Source: Kingdonia uniflora (taxonomy: Eukaryota > Streptophyta > Magnoliopsida > Ranunculales > Circaeasteraceae). From it: DNA of 64,000 nucleotides. The notes under the pieces were generated by a model. It was not told the origin of the DNA and did no database searches. It saw only the letters and a program-made list of their open reading frames with translations. The stretch lies in contig JACGCM010002789.1 of the NCBI GenBank assembly GCA_014058105.1, positions 62,001 through 126,000 of the forward strand, written 5' to 3'. The position numbers and the translations under genes were made by a program. Below are positions 10,195 to 22,067 of this stretch, piece by piece (position 1 is the stretch's first letter; every line of letters starts with the position of its first letter).

Positions 10195-11505
10195 TGGTGG
10201 GGTGAGAGAGACGTGATTAATTGGTGGTGATGAGTGGAGAGAGGGATTTGTGGATATTACGGTGAGTACGGCGTGACTGTAGGGAATTTTTTGGGATTCA
10301 GCAAGATTGTTGGAAACGATTTTCAAATTAGGTTTGATTTGGCCAGAATTTATGTTAGAGAAGGTGATATCCTATATTTTTAAATTAGAGTGGTTTTGGC
10401 GGGAAATAGGCAAAGTATATTTGAGAACTCTTGAGATTCTTGAATGTTGATAAAAATATAAATTAGTAAAGCAGTCGATGTTTTTGACTTAGGGAATTAA
10501 ATAAAAAAAATTGTATCGAGAATTGAATGTAGTAAGTTTATTTGGTAGCAATGATAGTAGCAGATATTAATAATAGTAATGCGAGAATGATGTATTTAAG
10601 AGTAGACTCGACAACTATAGGAATATGAACATATGAACATATATATGTAACAGATATGATAGATACTAACTGTGGTAAACAATAGAATCTAATTTTTAGG
10701 TTCTTAAAAATGGTTGAACCAATTCAAATTGATGATAAAGATATATACGAGAATCTTCAAGATGTAGAGCCCCGGATGATCGATATAACTACTTGTGTTT
10801 AACAGTTGGGTGGTAAGTATAGGGTGGGATCGGGTAGCTCAGACAAAGCTAGTGTGGACCAGATTAGAATGGCACCTAGGAGTGTCAAATTTTTTGATGA
10901 GGAGGCTACCAAAATAGATGTTAATCACGTGCCACTGGCTAGTGATCGAGAAGGTGGTGGGGGTGAGGAAGCTTTCTATGGAGATGGTCCAGAGACAAAG
11001 GAGATACTGAGTTTCAAGAAGAAGTACGGTATTCCTGGAAATATTAGGTTAGAGGAGTACCAATATGATTTGATTGACCAGGAAGTTCCCTTGGGCGGGA
11101 GTTTCGTGCATCTAGAACAAATTAAGATGGGGTTGAAGCTTCCTCTTCGAGCTGACCAGAAGAAGTTGATGAATTTCTTTGAGGTGATACCTGGTCAGTT
11201 CAACCTAAATGTATATAACCTGTTTCGCGTGTGCGCGGTGATAAATGGTCGAATAAAGTCAAGGTGGGAAGAGTTGATCACTGTTGACGATTTATGTGCG
11301 TACTACACACTCAAGATGAACACAAAGAAGGTAGGCTACCAAGATTTGGCAAAGTTTTTGAAGAGACCGTTGTTTTATGACATGGCTTAAACAGGAAGCC
11401 GATACAGTGACAAACGTTTACTCATGTCTGGAAACTATGAGTTCAACAAGAAAGACCCTAGGGAACCCTTAAAAAGAAAGTCTTTTCATTTAGATTTTTG
11501 GTTAG

Positions 11506-11590
11506 GTAACATAAATGTTGATGTTGTTGTTTGATTTATGTGTAAATCTGTGTGTAATTGGTGTTTATTCTTTATACAACTTTGAAGGAG
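11506..11590 (+). other. Probable intron 1 of B aORF2
   Basis: Donor AG/GTAACA and acceptor GAAGGAG/GT, 85 bases, T-rich (TTGTTGTTTGATTTATG). It falls between the block [10 protein letters not shown]... and the block ...QERVGTLFQEVGLKR. In element C an intron (22691-22611) lies between the equivalent blocks RGNYENAEGEE... and NEEWVNWVLGKLG.... The exact splice sites are uncertain by a few bases. Confidence 0.5.
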
Positions 11591-12227
11591 GTCAATAGGA
11601 ATTTTGAAGTACAAGAGAAATTGTACAAGATCAGGAAGGGGTTCTTTGGTAGGTACGACAACTTGGTCATCGTCCAAGAGCGAGTGGGTACTCTTTTTCA
11701 AGAGGTAGGGTTAAAAAGGTCAAGGCCAAAAGGTTCAGAAGTTCAGTTATCGACGGCAAGATGTCGGCGAAGAACAAGAGGGATGCATAATCTAGTTTGC
11801 CATTGGAGAATCCCTCTTTTGCTGGTTATACGACGGATTCCATGAATACGGAGAGAGACTTGATGTTCACTGAAACATTGGGGAAGAGTAAGAGGAAAAG
11901 GGTAGCTAACCATGTTGTTGTGCCTATGTTACCTCTAAAGAAACCTTCGCGAAAATCTACAAATGAGGAGGTGGTGTAAATAGATACACCAATCACTGTG
12001 CCTGATGGGCGACCTCCACAAGGCTCGACAAGTGTGTATCAGAAGAAGAGGGCGAAGTCAGAGTCTTTGAAGAAGAAGTTTGTTGAGGAAGATGAGAGGG
12101 AGGTTTAGAGGATGATGGAGGCGTATGTTACTGGTACGGATGTGCTGGTGGCGGAAGTTGATGACTGTTTGGTTGGGGCTGAGAGTTTCATTGCTTTCTT
12201 AGTGAGAGCCACCGAAACATGTCGAAG

Positions 12228-12305
12228 GTGAGAAATTTTTCTGCTATGCTTAGATTAAAGAATCTGTTACATCATTCGAATACTTATTTTATGAATGTAA
12301 TGCAG
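12228..12305 (+). other. Probable intron 2 of B aORF2
   Basis: AAG/GTGAGAAATT at the donor and TGTAATGCAG/AT at the acceptor, 78 bases, A+T-rich. The exon before ends ...VRATETCRR and the exon after starts a coiled coil (LLMEVKGQIARGSD). Both splice sites fit the plant consensus well. Confidence 0.55.
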
Positions 12306-12922
12306 ATCTAGAAGTTGTTGATGGAGGTGAAAGGTCAAATTGCCAGAGGTAGCGATTTGGCAAACTAGTTGGTTGCGTACAAGACAATCAAGAAAGATCT
12401 GACGAGGGAAAAGAAAATCTGATCGAAGAAAAGAAGGGGCTGAATTCCACATTAAAATAAATACAAGCTAGAAGCTGGGAAAGCGAGGGATCTTGCCCTT
12501 CGAAACTCAAATTTTTTTTTGGATAAAAAGATCGAGGAGGTTAAGGCAGAGCTGGCGAAGGATAAGTAAGAGGCATTGGAGTTGCTGAGAAGCAATTTTG
12601 AGAAGGATGTGCAGGAGCAGGTTGCTGACGCTCGAAAAGCGATGGAAAAGGAGCATGGGAAGATTTTGGACGAGGTAAGGGCTGCGTTGATAGTTGAAAA
12701 TTTAGATTCTTGAAAGAAGGTCCGTACTAATTATGTAGGTCAGTTCATCGAGATGAAAAAAGGAAAGAATTTTACAATGGGTTGGCTAGAGCTGGGAATC
12801 AATTTTTTGAGAATTCTTATATGGAAGATGATATTCAAGAAACTCCTGAAGTTCCCAGTGGGACAAAAGTTGTCAATGATTTTGTGATGATGGAAACCGA
12901 TGGTTTGAGTCTTGAGGATTAA

Positions 12923-13423
12923 CAGAGGTATTTGCTCCTAAAGGGTTGTCGAAAGTAGATGAAGTAGTGGCTCCTCCTGCAGTGTAGATAAAGTATGTAT
13001 AAACAATATTCTATTTTGAGAAGTATTATAAAAATGGTCGATGGGACCAAGACAATTTTGAACTTATGTGTGTTTTTAATGCTAATGTTTGTTTTATGTG
13101 AAAGAAGTTTTATAAATCTATATGCATAGATAAATATTTTTGTTTTCAAAATTTATGTTAAGTGGTGATATTTGAAAAGAATAAAAATGTGACATGTGAA
13201 TGTAGATAATAGCAGAGTGTTGCCCGAAGCAACTATTTTTGTATGGATAGATGGCCATGTAAAGGCAAGTAGTAATGATTGCCAGATGTTAAACCTTAAT
13301 AGGATATCTGGGCTTGATGGAATCATGTCAATGAACATGACATGACTGGTGTGATAAGTAAATAATGTAAACAATTATCCTGTAATAGGATATTATTTGT
13401 CGAAGGATGGGATGTGTAGTGTT
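12923..13423. other. Element B, downstream of aORF2
   Basis: A+T-rich, no gene. It includes AATAAA-like and TTTGTTTT runs that could serve 3' end formation of the antisense transcript, but no signal stands out. Confidence 0.4.
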
Positions 13424-13912
13424 AACGCATACGTATCAAGTATGGTTCAGGACTAAGTAAAGATATTAAAGATGATGGTAAGTGATGCATATTTATTAGT
13501 ATGGATCGAGACCAAAGAAGGATGAATGTAAAGATAGTAACGGTGATTACTTATCTGAAGCATACTTATCAAGTATGGATCGAGACCAAGTTTAAGGTAG
13601 TAATGATGCTTGATTGTCTGATGCATACGTATCAAGTATGGATCGAGATCAAGTTTAAGATAGTAAGGATGCTTAATTGCTTGATGTATATACATATTAA
13701 GTATTGATCGAGATCATGTTAAGATAGTAAGGATGCTTTATTGTTTGATGCATACGTATTAAGTATGGATCGAGATCAAGTTAAGATACTAAGGATGTCT
13801 GATGCATACTTATCAAGTATGGATCGAGATCAAGTTTAAGATAGTAAAGAAGCTTGATTGTCTGATGCATACTTATCAAGTATGGATAGAGATCAAGTTG
13901 AAGATAGAAAAA
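13424..13912. repeat. Tandem array in element B, about 8 units of 54-74 bp
   Basis: The units share GATGCATACGTATCAAGTAT followed by GGATCGAGATCAAGTTTAAG and ATAGTAAGGATGCTT. They start near 13424, 13483, 13557, 13620, 13683, 13748, 13801 and 13864. Units 3-7 are the most alike; the first two and the last are decayed. One unit (13748) lacks the 9-base end found in its neighbours. The array lies between the antisense gene and the integrase end. Confidence 0.85.
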
Positions 13913-14223
13913 ATGTAAATGAAAGACAAGATTGTTTATTTGAATCGATGATAATTGTTTCAGATGCTATTTGTAAAACAGTTTCAGTTGAGCTGTGTTC
14001 CATGAATATTCAAGATGGATTTTGTCTTCTGTTATTAGCCAGTAAGTCCCACTATCTATTTTTTCAAAAATGTAAATGAAAGACAAGATTGTTTATTTGA
14101 ATCGATGATAATTGTTTCAGATGCTATTTGTAAAACAGTTTCAGTTGAGCTGTGTTCCATGAATATTCAAGATGGATTTTGTCTTCTGTCATTAGCCAGT
14201 AAGTCCCACTATCTATTTTTTCA
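13913..14223. repeat. Near-perfect tandem duplication, period 157 bp
   Basis: Bases 13913-14069 are repeated at 14070-14223 with one mismatch seen (GTTATTAGCC against GTCATTAGCC). It begins right after the decayed 60-bp array. This identity is far higher than anything else in element B, so the duplication is recent. Confidence 0.9.
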
Positions 14224-14288
14224 CTGACAATGTATGACCCTTCCTAGTTTTCAGACAATTTTTAGGAATTCTTAGGTCGAGTACAATT
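14224..14288. other. Element B, left of the C insertion
   Basis: The bases GACCCTTCCTAGTTTTCAGA align with A's GACCTTCCTAATTTTCTGTA (about 36049), at the integrase 3' end. This shows that B's pol region is continuous with 26634 onward and that C interrupts it. Confidence 0.6.
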
Positions 14289-14973
14289 TGTAGTAGCTTA
14301 CTCGTAGCTTTCCAGCAGCAGTCGAATACTCGAAGGCTATATTGAAGCCTACCTAGTGACCCAAAGCTAGCAAGATAGTAAATAAGTTTACGAAGCCTCC
14401 CGATATCAATCGAATGCTCGAAGACATTATAGTCGAAGCCGAGGACAGGCGGCCAGCACCAGAACTTAGCATTAGTAATAAAGAGACTTTGACCATGGTA
14501 ATACATGGTCAAAGGCAGACATGTCTGACAGCCAGCTCACTAGATAGAATAGTAAAATGAGCCGCCTGATAGCTATAGTGTCAGAACCGACTCTGAGTAC
14601 AGAACAGTTGTCTCCAAAGGATATACATGTAATCTGACCTCCTATGATGACTCAACCCTTTCTATATCCTATAAATAGGAGGGAGGAGGCACTTTAAAGG
14701 GGTTAGAAAATTTCCCCCATCAGCCCTTCAAGATTACCGTTGACTACCCTATAATCAACCTCTATTCGATCGTTCATCCAAACTCGATATATATCATCAA
14801 CCATTAAAATCCTCGCTAGAGGTCGTGGAGAAACCCATTCTAGGACTCCACGCAAGTGTGTTAGTGCTGTGATATTGCTTATTATTATCATAGATACTTG
14901 CATAAACCCCTAGTCGAAGATAACCCTATGGTGTAAGAGCTAGTTTCTCCTCCTGCGAGACTTGGCTTCTACA
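14289..14973 (+). repeat. 5' LTR of element C
   Basis: It begins TGTAGTAGCTTACTCG and ends GGCTTCTACA. A TATAAATAGG promoter box lies at about 14670-14679. The shared LTR motif (reverse form GCTAGAGGTCGTGGAG) lies at 14815-14830. It matches 25323-26633 apart from the inserted solo LTR. Confidence 0.88.
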
Positions 14974-14991
14974 TTTGGTACCGTTTGTGCT
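14974..14991 (+). other. Primer binding site of element C
   Basis: TTTGGTACCGTTTGTGCT follows the LTR directly. It matches the TTTGGCACCGTGTGT of E and TTGGGCGTCGTCTGTG of D, the usual Tat-type site beginning with TGG (complement of the tRNA CCA end). I cannot name the tRNA. Confidence 0.65.
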
Positions 14992-15045
14992 ATACCCACC
15001 CTACCCCTTTCATTTTTTCTCTTCCCTCCTTTCTAGCCTTCCTCA

Positions 15046-16880
15046 ATGGCCCCCACCCTTCGCTCAACCTCTACCATCGTCGGTAACTCCGCCGATGGAG
15101 TAGCCGCTCAACTTGCCCTTATTAGCCAACAATTTTCTCTGGCCGAGGAGCGCCACAACAATCAGTTACGCATTGAGCATGAAGAACACCGCTAAGAACT
15201 CGAGGCTAAACGGCAGTGCCATTAGACGACTTTGACCGGCAACACCGTACTCTGGACGAGTTACGCTTTACCATTCAAGAGCTTCAATAAGGTTACATCT
15301 ACGATGCTCCTGAGCGCTCTCGATTACCCGCCCCCTCGCACAATTTGGCCGCATCTGGATTGGGCCCCACCCCCAACTCGAAGTCCCCCCAGTCTATCTT
15401 GGTGTCGAGGGTGCACCTACAGCCATACCCACTGGCTCGATCCATCTTGGTGTCCCCGTTATATAGGGTTCCTCTGAATCTACACTTCGCACTTCTCACC
15501 CCCCACACGGTGACCTGCTCAAGAACGCATTGGCGAGCGCAATGCCGAACATGCCCCATACCCGCGGCCTCACCACCCTCGACCCTAGTGATCTCCTCCT
15601 CATCCTGTATATCTTGCACAGTAGGAACTCGATCAAAAAATTTGGGCCGCTATTCGTGTTAGCGCGAGCCCCACTCCGAACTCTTGGAGTTGGTTAAACA
15701 ACCCCATCTGCCCCAAACTCCTCGCAGTCGAAGTACCTCCAAATTTCCATACCCCTAAAGTAAACAAATACCTCAATACCAACCCTCAATCTCATGTCCT
15801 CGAATTCCAAAATATTTTAAGTCTGTACTCTATAGCAGACCACATCTTGTATCGCATATTTCCCATCAGTCTCACTGATAGCCTTCTCAAATAGTACCAT
15901 AGCCTCCCTAATGGCCCTATCAAAAGTTTTGAACAATTGTCAAGCCTTTTTATCACCTATTTTGCCTTTAACAAAGACCGTAAGGTCCGAGTCGACGCTT
16001 TCTTCAACTTCAACAATTCCCCCAACAAAATGCTTGAAGTTTTCACCAAGAAGTTTCTCGATGAGTCGCGTAAAGTTGAAAGCCTCGACTGTGCGAACGC
16101 TGTTCTCGTGTACTCTAATGCTCTACCAGATCACAGTCGTGTCAAGGAGTACATCGTGCTTCATAAACCATGAACCCTCGAGGAGATGTTATCTAAGGTT
16201 AACATATATCTCGACCTTGAACGCCTTCGCGAATCCAATTGCCAGGGGAAATCCTCGATCCCCAACCACAACAGACCTTGACCATCTTCTGCGGCCATGG
16301 TAACTCTCGTCTCACAGGAAACCGAGAGCTGAAAAATGCCCTCACTCCGATGCCACCCCTTCAAAAATCTGCAAAAGATGACCCATGCCGGTCTTTTCAA
16401 AACTCACCGCCCCCATCAGCACCCTTCTCACACAAATACAGGTCGACCCTATCTGGCGTACTCCCTTTCCCATCGAGGTTCGTAAGGACGAACCCTACTG
16501 CTGAAATAATAAATGCAATTGCCATCCCCTAAACAAATGTTATGCCCTGTAGCGGTCGCTAAAGATTATTCTTAAAGTAGGTTGTCTACATCAATATGTC
16601 GCCGATCTCCCTAGCTATCTAGATGGGTCATATCTCAAGCCTCAACCCGCTCCAACTACCAACCCAATCGAGGTACATATTTTCCAACTCCACCTCACCG
16701 AAGTAAATAACATCGACAGTGGTCACACTCGAAGCAAGCGCAAACGAGTCGAAGAGTGCTGTAAGCTTACCTATCAAGAGAAGCTACCCATCCTTCTATC
16801 AGAATCTAGCCAACGCCTTCGGCCCGAAGGTATATCCTTAATCGATTATGATATTTCTCATGTTCGCTTCCCCCACTCCG
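15046..16880 (+). pseudogene. gag of element C
   Basis: Gag builds the virus-like particle that packages element RNA. The frame starts at the ATG at 15046 (MAPTLRSTSTIVGNSADGVA), the same opening as D's gag (MALTLRSTSAIVGNSAKGIS). Stops appear within 60 codons, and the reading moves between frames. The capsid core is seen at 15920-16230: QLSSLFITYFAFNKDRKVRV, then NNSPNKMLEVFTKKFLDESR, typical of the Retrotrans_gag domain. The C-terminal part (YLDGSYLKPQPA, then EVNNIDSGHTRSK at about 16700) leads into protease. No intact zinc knuckle was found. Confidence 0.72.
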
Positions 16881-17318
16881 ATCTCTTAGTCATTATGATT
16901 AGAGTCGAACACCTTGTTCTCCATACCATACTCATTGCTATGGGCAGTGCAGCAGACATACTTTTCCTCCAGACTGTTCGAGCCATGATAAAAGCAGACC
17001 TCATTACACCAGCCAATGTCGAGCTTAAGAGCTTTAACGGTGCTACCGAAGTCACCGTCGGCCGCGTTAGCCTCCCTATCTCCACCAGTCCAGTCACCCT
17101 CCAAACCAGCTTTCTCGTCATCGATAAGAAATCTGAATACCTGGGCATTCTAGGGCGCGAATGGCTTCATCCCATGAAAGCCATACCTTCTACTTACCAC
17201 AAAATACTTAATTTCACTACCCCTTATGACACGTGGAACATGAAAGGCTCTCAACGCCTTGCCCGCTCATGCGAATACCCTGAGATCGACCTTACCAGAA
17301 AACTTGTTAAACCATAGT
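16881..17318 (+). pseudogene. Protease of element C, catalytic Asp lost
   Basis: A retropepsin-like aspartic protease that cuts Gag-Pol. The frame is open here: LVIMIRVEHLVLHTILIAMG, SAADILFLQTVRAM, then FNGATEVTVGRVSLPIS and a late YLGILGREWL, matching the LLGRDWL block of the family. In the active site the expected IDTGS is IAMGS, so the catalytic aspartate and its Thr are replaced. B (VDTGS), E (IDTGS) and D (IDTSS) keep the Asp. The protease could not work. Confidence 0.78.
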
Positions 17319-17379
17319 AATTAATGCTTCTCTCTGTCCCAACACCATCAAACTCCTCTAACACACCTGCCGAACGCAC

Positions 17380-18440
17380 TGTTTATATCGAACTTGACAG
17401 TCCTGGTTGAGGTACATTCATTGGTAGTTCTTTGGATGAGACTGAATGCCTCGAGCTTACTATTTTTCTTCGAGCTAATAAAAATATGTTTGCTTGGACA
17501 TTCTATGAGATCCCTGGTGTCGACCCCACCCTGGCCTGCCATTAACTTGACCTCATCCCTCACTCTACTGCCATGAAGCAGAAGAAGCAAACTTTAGTAC
17601 CGTGGATTCGAGAAGCAGTGAACCTCGAGGTCACAAAGCTTTTGACTGTGGGTTTTACCAGAGATGTCAAGTACGCCGATTGGTTCTCAAATATTGTAGC
17701 TATCCCCAAGAATAATGGCAAGATCCGTATCTGCGTCGCATACACCGAAGGATAGTTTCCTTCTCCCGATCATTTATTTGCTTCTGGATGCTACAGCTGG
17801 CCATGAACGGTTATCTATGATGGACCCAGCTTCCAGTTACAACTAGGTACCCCTCCTCCCTGAGGATCAACTTAAAACTTTATTTATTACTGAACAAGGT
17901 CTTTACTACTTTAACGTCATGCCCTTCGGCCTTAAAAATACGGGTGCCACTTACCAACGTCTTATTACCACCTTGTTCAAACCTTTGCTTGGCAAGTCGG
18001 TCGAAGTTTATATAGGCGATATGTTATGCAAAAGCTTCCTAAAATATAACCACATACAAGACCTAACCGAAGTATTCTTGATACTTTGTTCTTATTACAT
18101 GAAACTGAACCCCGACAAATGCCAATTTGGCATTTCATCTGACAAATTCTTGGGCCACCTCATCAGCAAATATGGTATTGAGATCGACCCCACTCATATT
18201 CGCGCCCTCAACGATATGCCTTCCCCTCGAACTAAGAAGGATGTCCAAAATGTTGTTGGCAAAATAGCCGCCCTGAACCGTTTTATCTCAAAATCCTCTG
18301 ACCGTTGTGCTTGTCTTTTCTTCCTCTTACGCCACCAAGGCGTCCATAAGGCCAAAAAGAAAAACAACCCCGAAGTTAATTGGACACCCGATTATGAACA
18401 GGCCTTCCTCGAACTCAAAAGCTACCTATGTTGACCACCC
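17380..18440 (+). pseudogene. Reverse transcriptase of element C
   Basis: Blocks in order: EVTKLLTVGFTRDVKYADW and VAIPKNNGKIRICV, a shift and stops over the FPLP/SMMD region (17755-17880), then GLYYFNVMPFGLKNTGATYQ, YIGDMLCKSF and LNPDKCQFGISSDKFLGHLI. The metal-binding box YxDD reads YIGD: the first Asp of the pair is Gly, which would kill catalysis. The segment 17919-18434 is the longest open frame in C pol (171 codons). Confidence 0.85.
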
Positions 18441-19330
18441 ATCATCAGTACCCCCATCGAAGGTGAAATACTTTCTTTGTACCTTGCAGTCACTGATACT
18501 TCTATTAGAACTGTCCTTATTCGACTCAAATCCAGTATCGAGAAACCTATATACTTTATCAGCAAATCTCTGATACTTGCCGAGACTCGATATACCAAGC
18601 TCGAGCGATTGCTCCTTACACTCGTCTACACTGCTCGATAGCTCAGACCATACTTCCAAGCTTACCCTATACGTGTTATCACTAGGTACCCCCTTTGAAA
18701 AATCTTCACTAAGAAAGATAAATCCAGATGGGTACAATAATGGTCTGTCTATCTTGGTGAATATGACATCACTTTCAAAAAATAGATATCTCAAAAGGGC
18801 CAAGCTGTCGCTGATTTCCTTACCATCTTCTTGGTCGAAGACATCGACTGGGAGGAACACGAAGATGACCTTCCCGAAGACTAGCCCGAGCAGAATGACC
18901 CTTGGAACCCTACCACGGGTTGGCATCTATTTACAGATGGATCCGCTGGACCTAACAGTTCGAGGATAGGTATAGTTCTGGTTACCCCTTCCAATGACTG
19001 AATCGAAATGGCCGTCAAGTTAAATTTCGAATGTTCCAATAATGAGGCCGAATACGAAGCTTTGATATATGGTCTCGATCTTGCTCTTGAACTTGGCATT
19101 CCCAAACTTGCATTATTTACTGATTCTCAGCTCGTTCAGAGATAGTATACCGGCAAAAATCAGACCAACGGTCGCATAGCCGAGTACGCCGAACTTGTCC
19201 GCCAGCGTATGGATCGTTTCCCTGAAAAATCTTCTATTACACATTACCCTTTAGGCAAAAATAGACATGCCGATGCCCTCGCCTATATAGCTACTGTGTT
19301 AGGCCAATCCAAATCTTGAATACTCCATAT
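18441..19330 (+). pseudogene. RNase H region of element C
   Basis: The connection domain (tethered RNase H) lies at about 18440-18720. A second type-1 RNase H follows at 18920-19300: GWHLFTDGSAGPNSSRIGIV, NNEAEYEALIYGLDLALELG, LFTDSQLVQ and NRHADALAYIA. The acidic residues D, E and D of the fold are present, but stops (for example in PSND-stop-IEMAV and VQR-stop-YTG) break it. It removes the RNA strand during reverse transcription. Confidence 0.8.
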
Positions 19331-20610
19331 CGAAGTACTCGAACGCCTAAGTATCGACCAGATGGGAGTCAATACCATCAATACTGGGGGCGAGAGTCTC
19401 GATCCCGACGATTGGCGAACACCCTTCCTTGCTTATTGCAATAGGCCAACCGTCCTGGAAGATCCCAAAGCCAAACATTCGTTACTGGAAAATTATTGCA
19501 GATACACCATTCTCAATGGTGGACTACACCGCAAATGCCCAAACGACGTACACCTCCGCTGCATCTCCCAAAAGGAAGCCATTACCCTTCTTACCGAACT
19601 CCACAAAGGTAACTACGGTGCTTACACTGATGGTCGGTCTATGGCTCTTTGAGCCATAGCACAAGGGTTATTCTGGCCCAATATGAAGAAACAAGCTGAA
19701 GAGTATGCGAAACACTGTGATAAATGCCAACGTCACGCCCATGACATCTGAAGCCCTTCACAAGACCTCTATTGCAGCCAAGTTGCTTGGCCATTTAAGC
19801 GGTGACCCATTGTTCTAGAGGGCCCTTTCCCCAAAGCTTCAGGTAGATGAGAAAATATTCTAGTAGCCACAAATTACTTTACTAAATGGGTCGAAGCCAT
19901 GCCTCTATGTCGAACTAGGGATGAAGAAGTTATCAAGTTCTTATAGGAAATTATCATCACATATTTTTGCTGCCTTCACATGATTTGATGCGTCAATGGT
20001 CCATAGTTTGCAGGGAACAAAGTCCGCAACATCCTCAAGTAGTACAACATCATCCTTTTCTCTTTAACACCTTATTACCCGCAGGGGAATGGTCAGATCG
20101 AAGCAATCAATAAAACTATAGTCGATGGTCTTAAGAAACGTATCGATGAGAAGAAAGGCTGATGGGTTCAAGAATTATAACATTTACTCTGGGCCTATCG
20201 CACCACACCAAGAAATATGACAGGCTAAACTCTTTTCCTCCTAGCTTACGGTACCGAAGCTGTGCTGCCTACTCTGTTTGAAGTGCCAACGTGTGACCCT
20301 GACCTCCCCGATGAAGATAACGAGTTTGAACTTGGATACAATATATTATTAATTAATGAAACTAGAGACTGAGCCATCGCTAACCTCGGCCGTTACCATC
20401 TCTCTCTCCAGAAGTCCTACAACAAAAGAGTTCGACCACGTAGTTTCAATATTAGAGATTTGATACTTCAACGAGTCACACCCCCTTCAAAGGCTCGCAA
20501 TGCTGGAAAGCTAGCCGAGTCCTGGGAAGGACCTTATGTTGTATATGACAAAACTGACAAAGGATCCTATTATTTGATGACAAGCTGAGGAGCTTTTACC
20601 TAACCATTGG
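19331..20610 (+). pseudogene. Integrase of element C
   Basis: An HHCC-type zinc-binding start (LLTELHKGNYGAYTD, YAKHCDKCQRHAHD) is followed by the rve core with TNYFTKWVEAMPL, a decayed MI-stop-CVNGP block where D-N-G-P is expected, and TPYYPQGNGQIEAINKTIVD with the catalytic Glu kept. The C-terminal part contains FLLAYGTEAVLPT, LPDEDNEFELGYN and LAESWEGPYVVYD. About ten TGA/TAG stops lie within it, most at codons that were CGA, CAG or TGG. Confidence 0.82.
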
Positions 20611-20726
20611 AACACAATGCAGTTAGTCTTATACAACAGGCCGCGACTACCACCTTCTTCAATTGATATAAATATAGCATAATCAATAAACATATTTTAT
20701 CCTCTGTGTTTCATGTCCTGTCTCAA

Positions 20727-21115
20727 AGTGAACTTCTTGGATAAACCTAATTATCATGTCAACCCTTCGACCCGACTGATACTTGGGGGCGACCTCGAAG
20801 TTTTTCAAGGTTCCAATTCGAGCAAACCCGAGGGGCATGAATGGTCGATAGACCGGACCTTTGGGGATGCATTGGGGCCGACCATATAATGTTTCGTTTA
20901 GGCTCAATCCCGCGGATAGACCTGGGGCAACCTTCAAAGTCCAGTGAACTTCTTGGACAAACCTAAGTATCATATCAACCCTTCAACTTGACTGATACTC
21001 ATGGCTACCTCAAAGTTATTCAAGTTTCCAGTTCGAGCAATCCCGTGTGGCATGAATGGTCGACAAACTAGATGCTCAGGGATATATTGTAGCCAACCAC
21101 ATCATCCTTCGATCC
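20727..21115. repeat. Tandem duplication in element C 3' region, period about 216 bp
   Basis: GTGAACTTCTTGGA-TAAACC at 20728 recurs at 20944. The matching text continues (TCATGTCAACCCTTCGACC against TCATATCAACCCTTCAACT, GGCATGAATGGTCGA in both). The second copy is partial, ending near 21110. The position corresponds to the arrays in A and B. Confidence 0.75.
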
Positions 21116-21460
21116 TCGACGTCTGAAGCTTTCTATACTTTATTTCTCATACAAAACTACAAGCATACAGACATGCCAACAATTCAAGTCTAATACATAC
21201 AAGAAATTCAAGTCAAATACATACATACAAGCAGCTCAAGTTCAACTACACTGCATATTGTTCAAGTACTACCTATCATGTACACTTGGTTCAAATTCAA
21301 CATCACAGCATGTTAAAGAGAGAAAGTTCTACAAATTCCAAACAAAATACCTTCTACAAACACCACACTCACACAGGATTGGCCGCATTCACCGCAAGAT
21401 TGGCCACAATTTCTCCTTGATCTTCTATAGTGCTACCTCTACTAAGTTCGACAGCAGGGT
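21116..21460. other. Element C, 3' region downstream of aORF2
   Basis: It has short imperfect repeats of AATTCAAGT-CTAATACATACAAG (21180-21240) and no gene. On the minus strand this would follow the stop of aORF2. Confidence 0.5.
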
Positions 21461-21996
21461 TCATTCCTGAAGCATCGACAGCACCTTCGATTGCAGAAGT
21501 CCCTTCAACATTTCAGTACTATCCCTTTTGACAATGGGATCAACTACAACATCTTTAGCACCTCCCCTTACAGGGTCTGCTCCCATCCCATCTTCCTGAG
21601 CAACATCTTCTACAACAGGCTCTTTGGTAAGAAGAAAGCGCTTGAAGGTCTCTAGATTATACCCCAAACCATCTATAAAGTTCTTCAAGGTTGTCGTCGT
21701 GTCATACTCCTCATCATATTGGGATTGGAAATGTGCTTTATTATCCTTCAGTTGCTCCTCTTTCTTGGCCTACTTTGCCTCCAACATTGTTCGCGTTTGA
21801 TTACTGTTGGAAATCGCAGCTTCAACTTCCCTCGTAGCATCAGCTCTAATCTGAAACTTTGCTCGTCTAGCACACCGACCTGGGCCTCCAACGACATAAT
21901 GGTCCCCGATGCGAGCGTCAGACTGTCCTTCGCATGCTTCAGCTTTTCACTCTATATCTTTTAGGCTTTGTTATAAGCTTGGGCCCAAGCATTCAC

Positions 21997-22067
21997 CTAC
22001 ACGAATACTCGACTACTCATTCGTTCTCAAAGCATAATTGTAACTTCAAAATTTTAGAAATACTTAC
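21997..22067 (-). other. Probable intron 2 of C aORF2
   Basis: On the minus strand the donor is TTG/GTAAGTATTT and the acceptor ATTCGTGTAG/GT, 71 bases, A+T-rich. Splicing joins NKVLHL to VNAWAQAYNKA in one helical frame. Consensus sites are excellent. Confidence 0.65.

Larger units (their letters stand above)
10710..12922 (+). pseudogene. aORF2 of element B: antisense gene with gypsy-type transposon domain and coiled coil
   Basis: It starts at MVEPIQIDDKDIYENLQDVE and has an in-frame TAA at 10800, then a long open stretch to 11387. Residues encoded at 11080-11290 ([20 protein letters not shown], then [17 protein letters not shown]) match the LPL-x-x-x-x-K/V-x-x-L-N pattern found in A and C, and resemble the plant 'putative gypsy type transposon' family (Pfam Transposase_28). 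After the next stop the frame continues ([12 protein letters not shown]) to a probable intron (11506-11590). It then runs through a basic region (KRKRVANHVVVP), a second intron (12228-12305) and a Lys/Glu-rich coiled coil. The end is METDGLSLED-stop at 12920. At least five stops or shifts: not functional as it stands. Role unknown; a nuclear protein is possible from the basic clusters. Confidence 0.65.

Noticed and set aside
14289..14973. tRNA genes near the LTR ends
   Set aside because: The TGG-starting sequences are primer binding sites complementary to tRNA 3' ends; no cloverleaf could be folded.
15299..15662. Overlapping frames on both strands at about 15.3-15.7 kb
   Set aside because: Both are shadows within the broken gag N-terminal region of element C.
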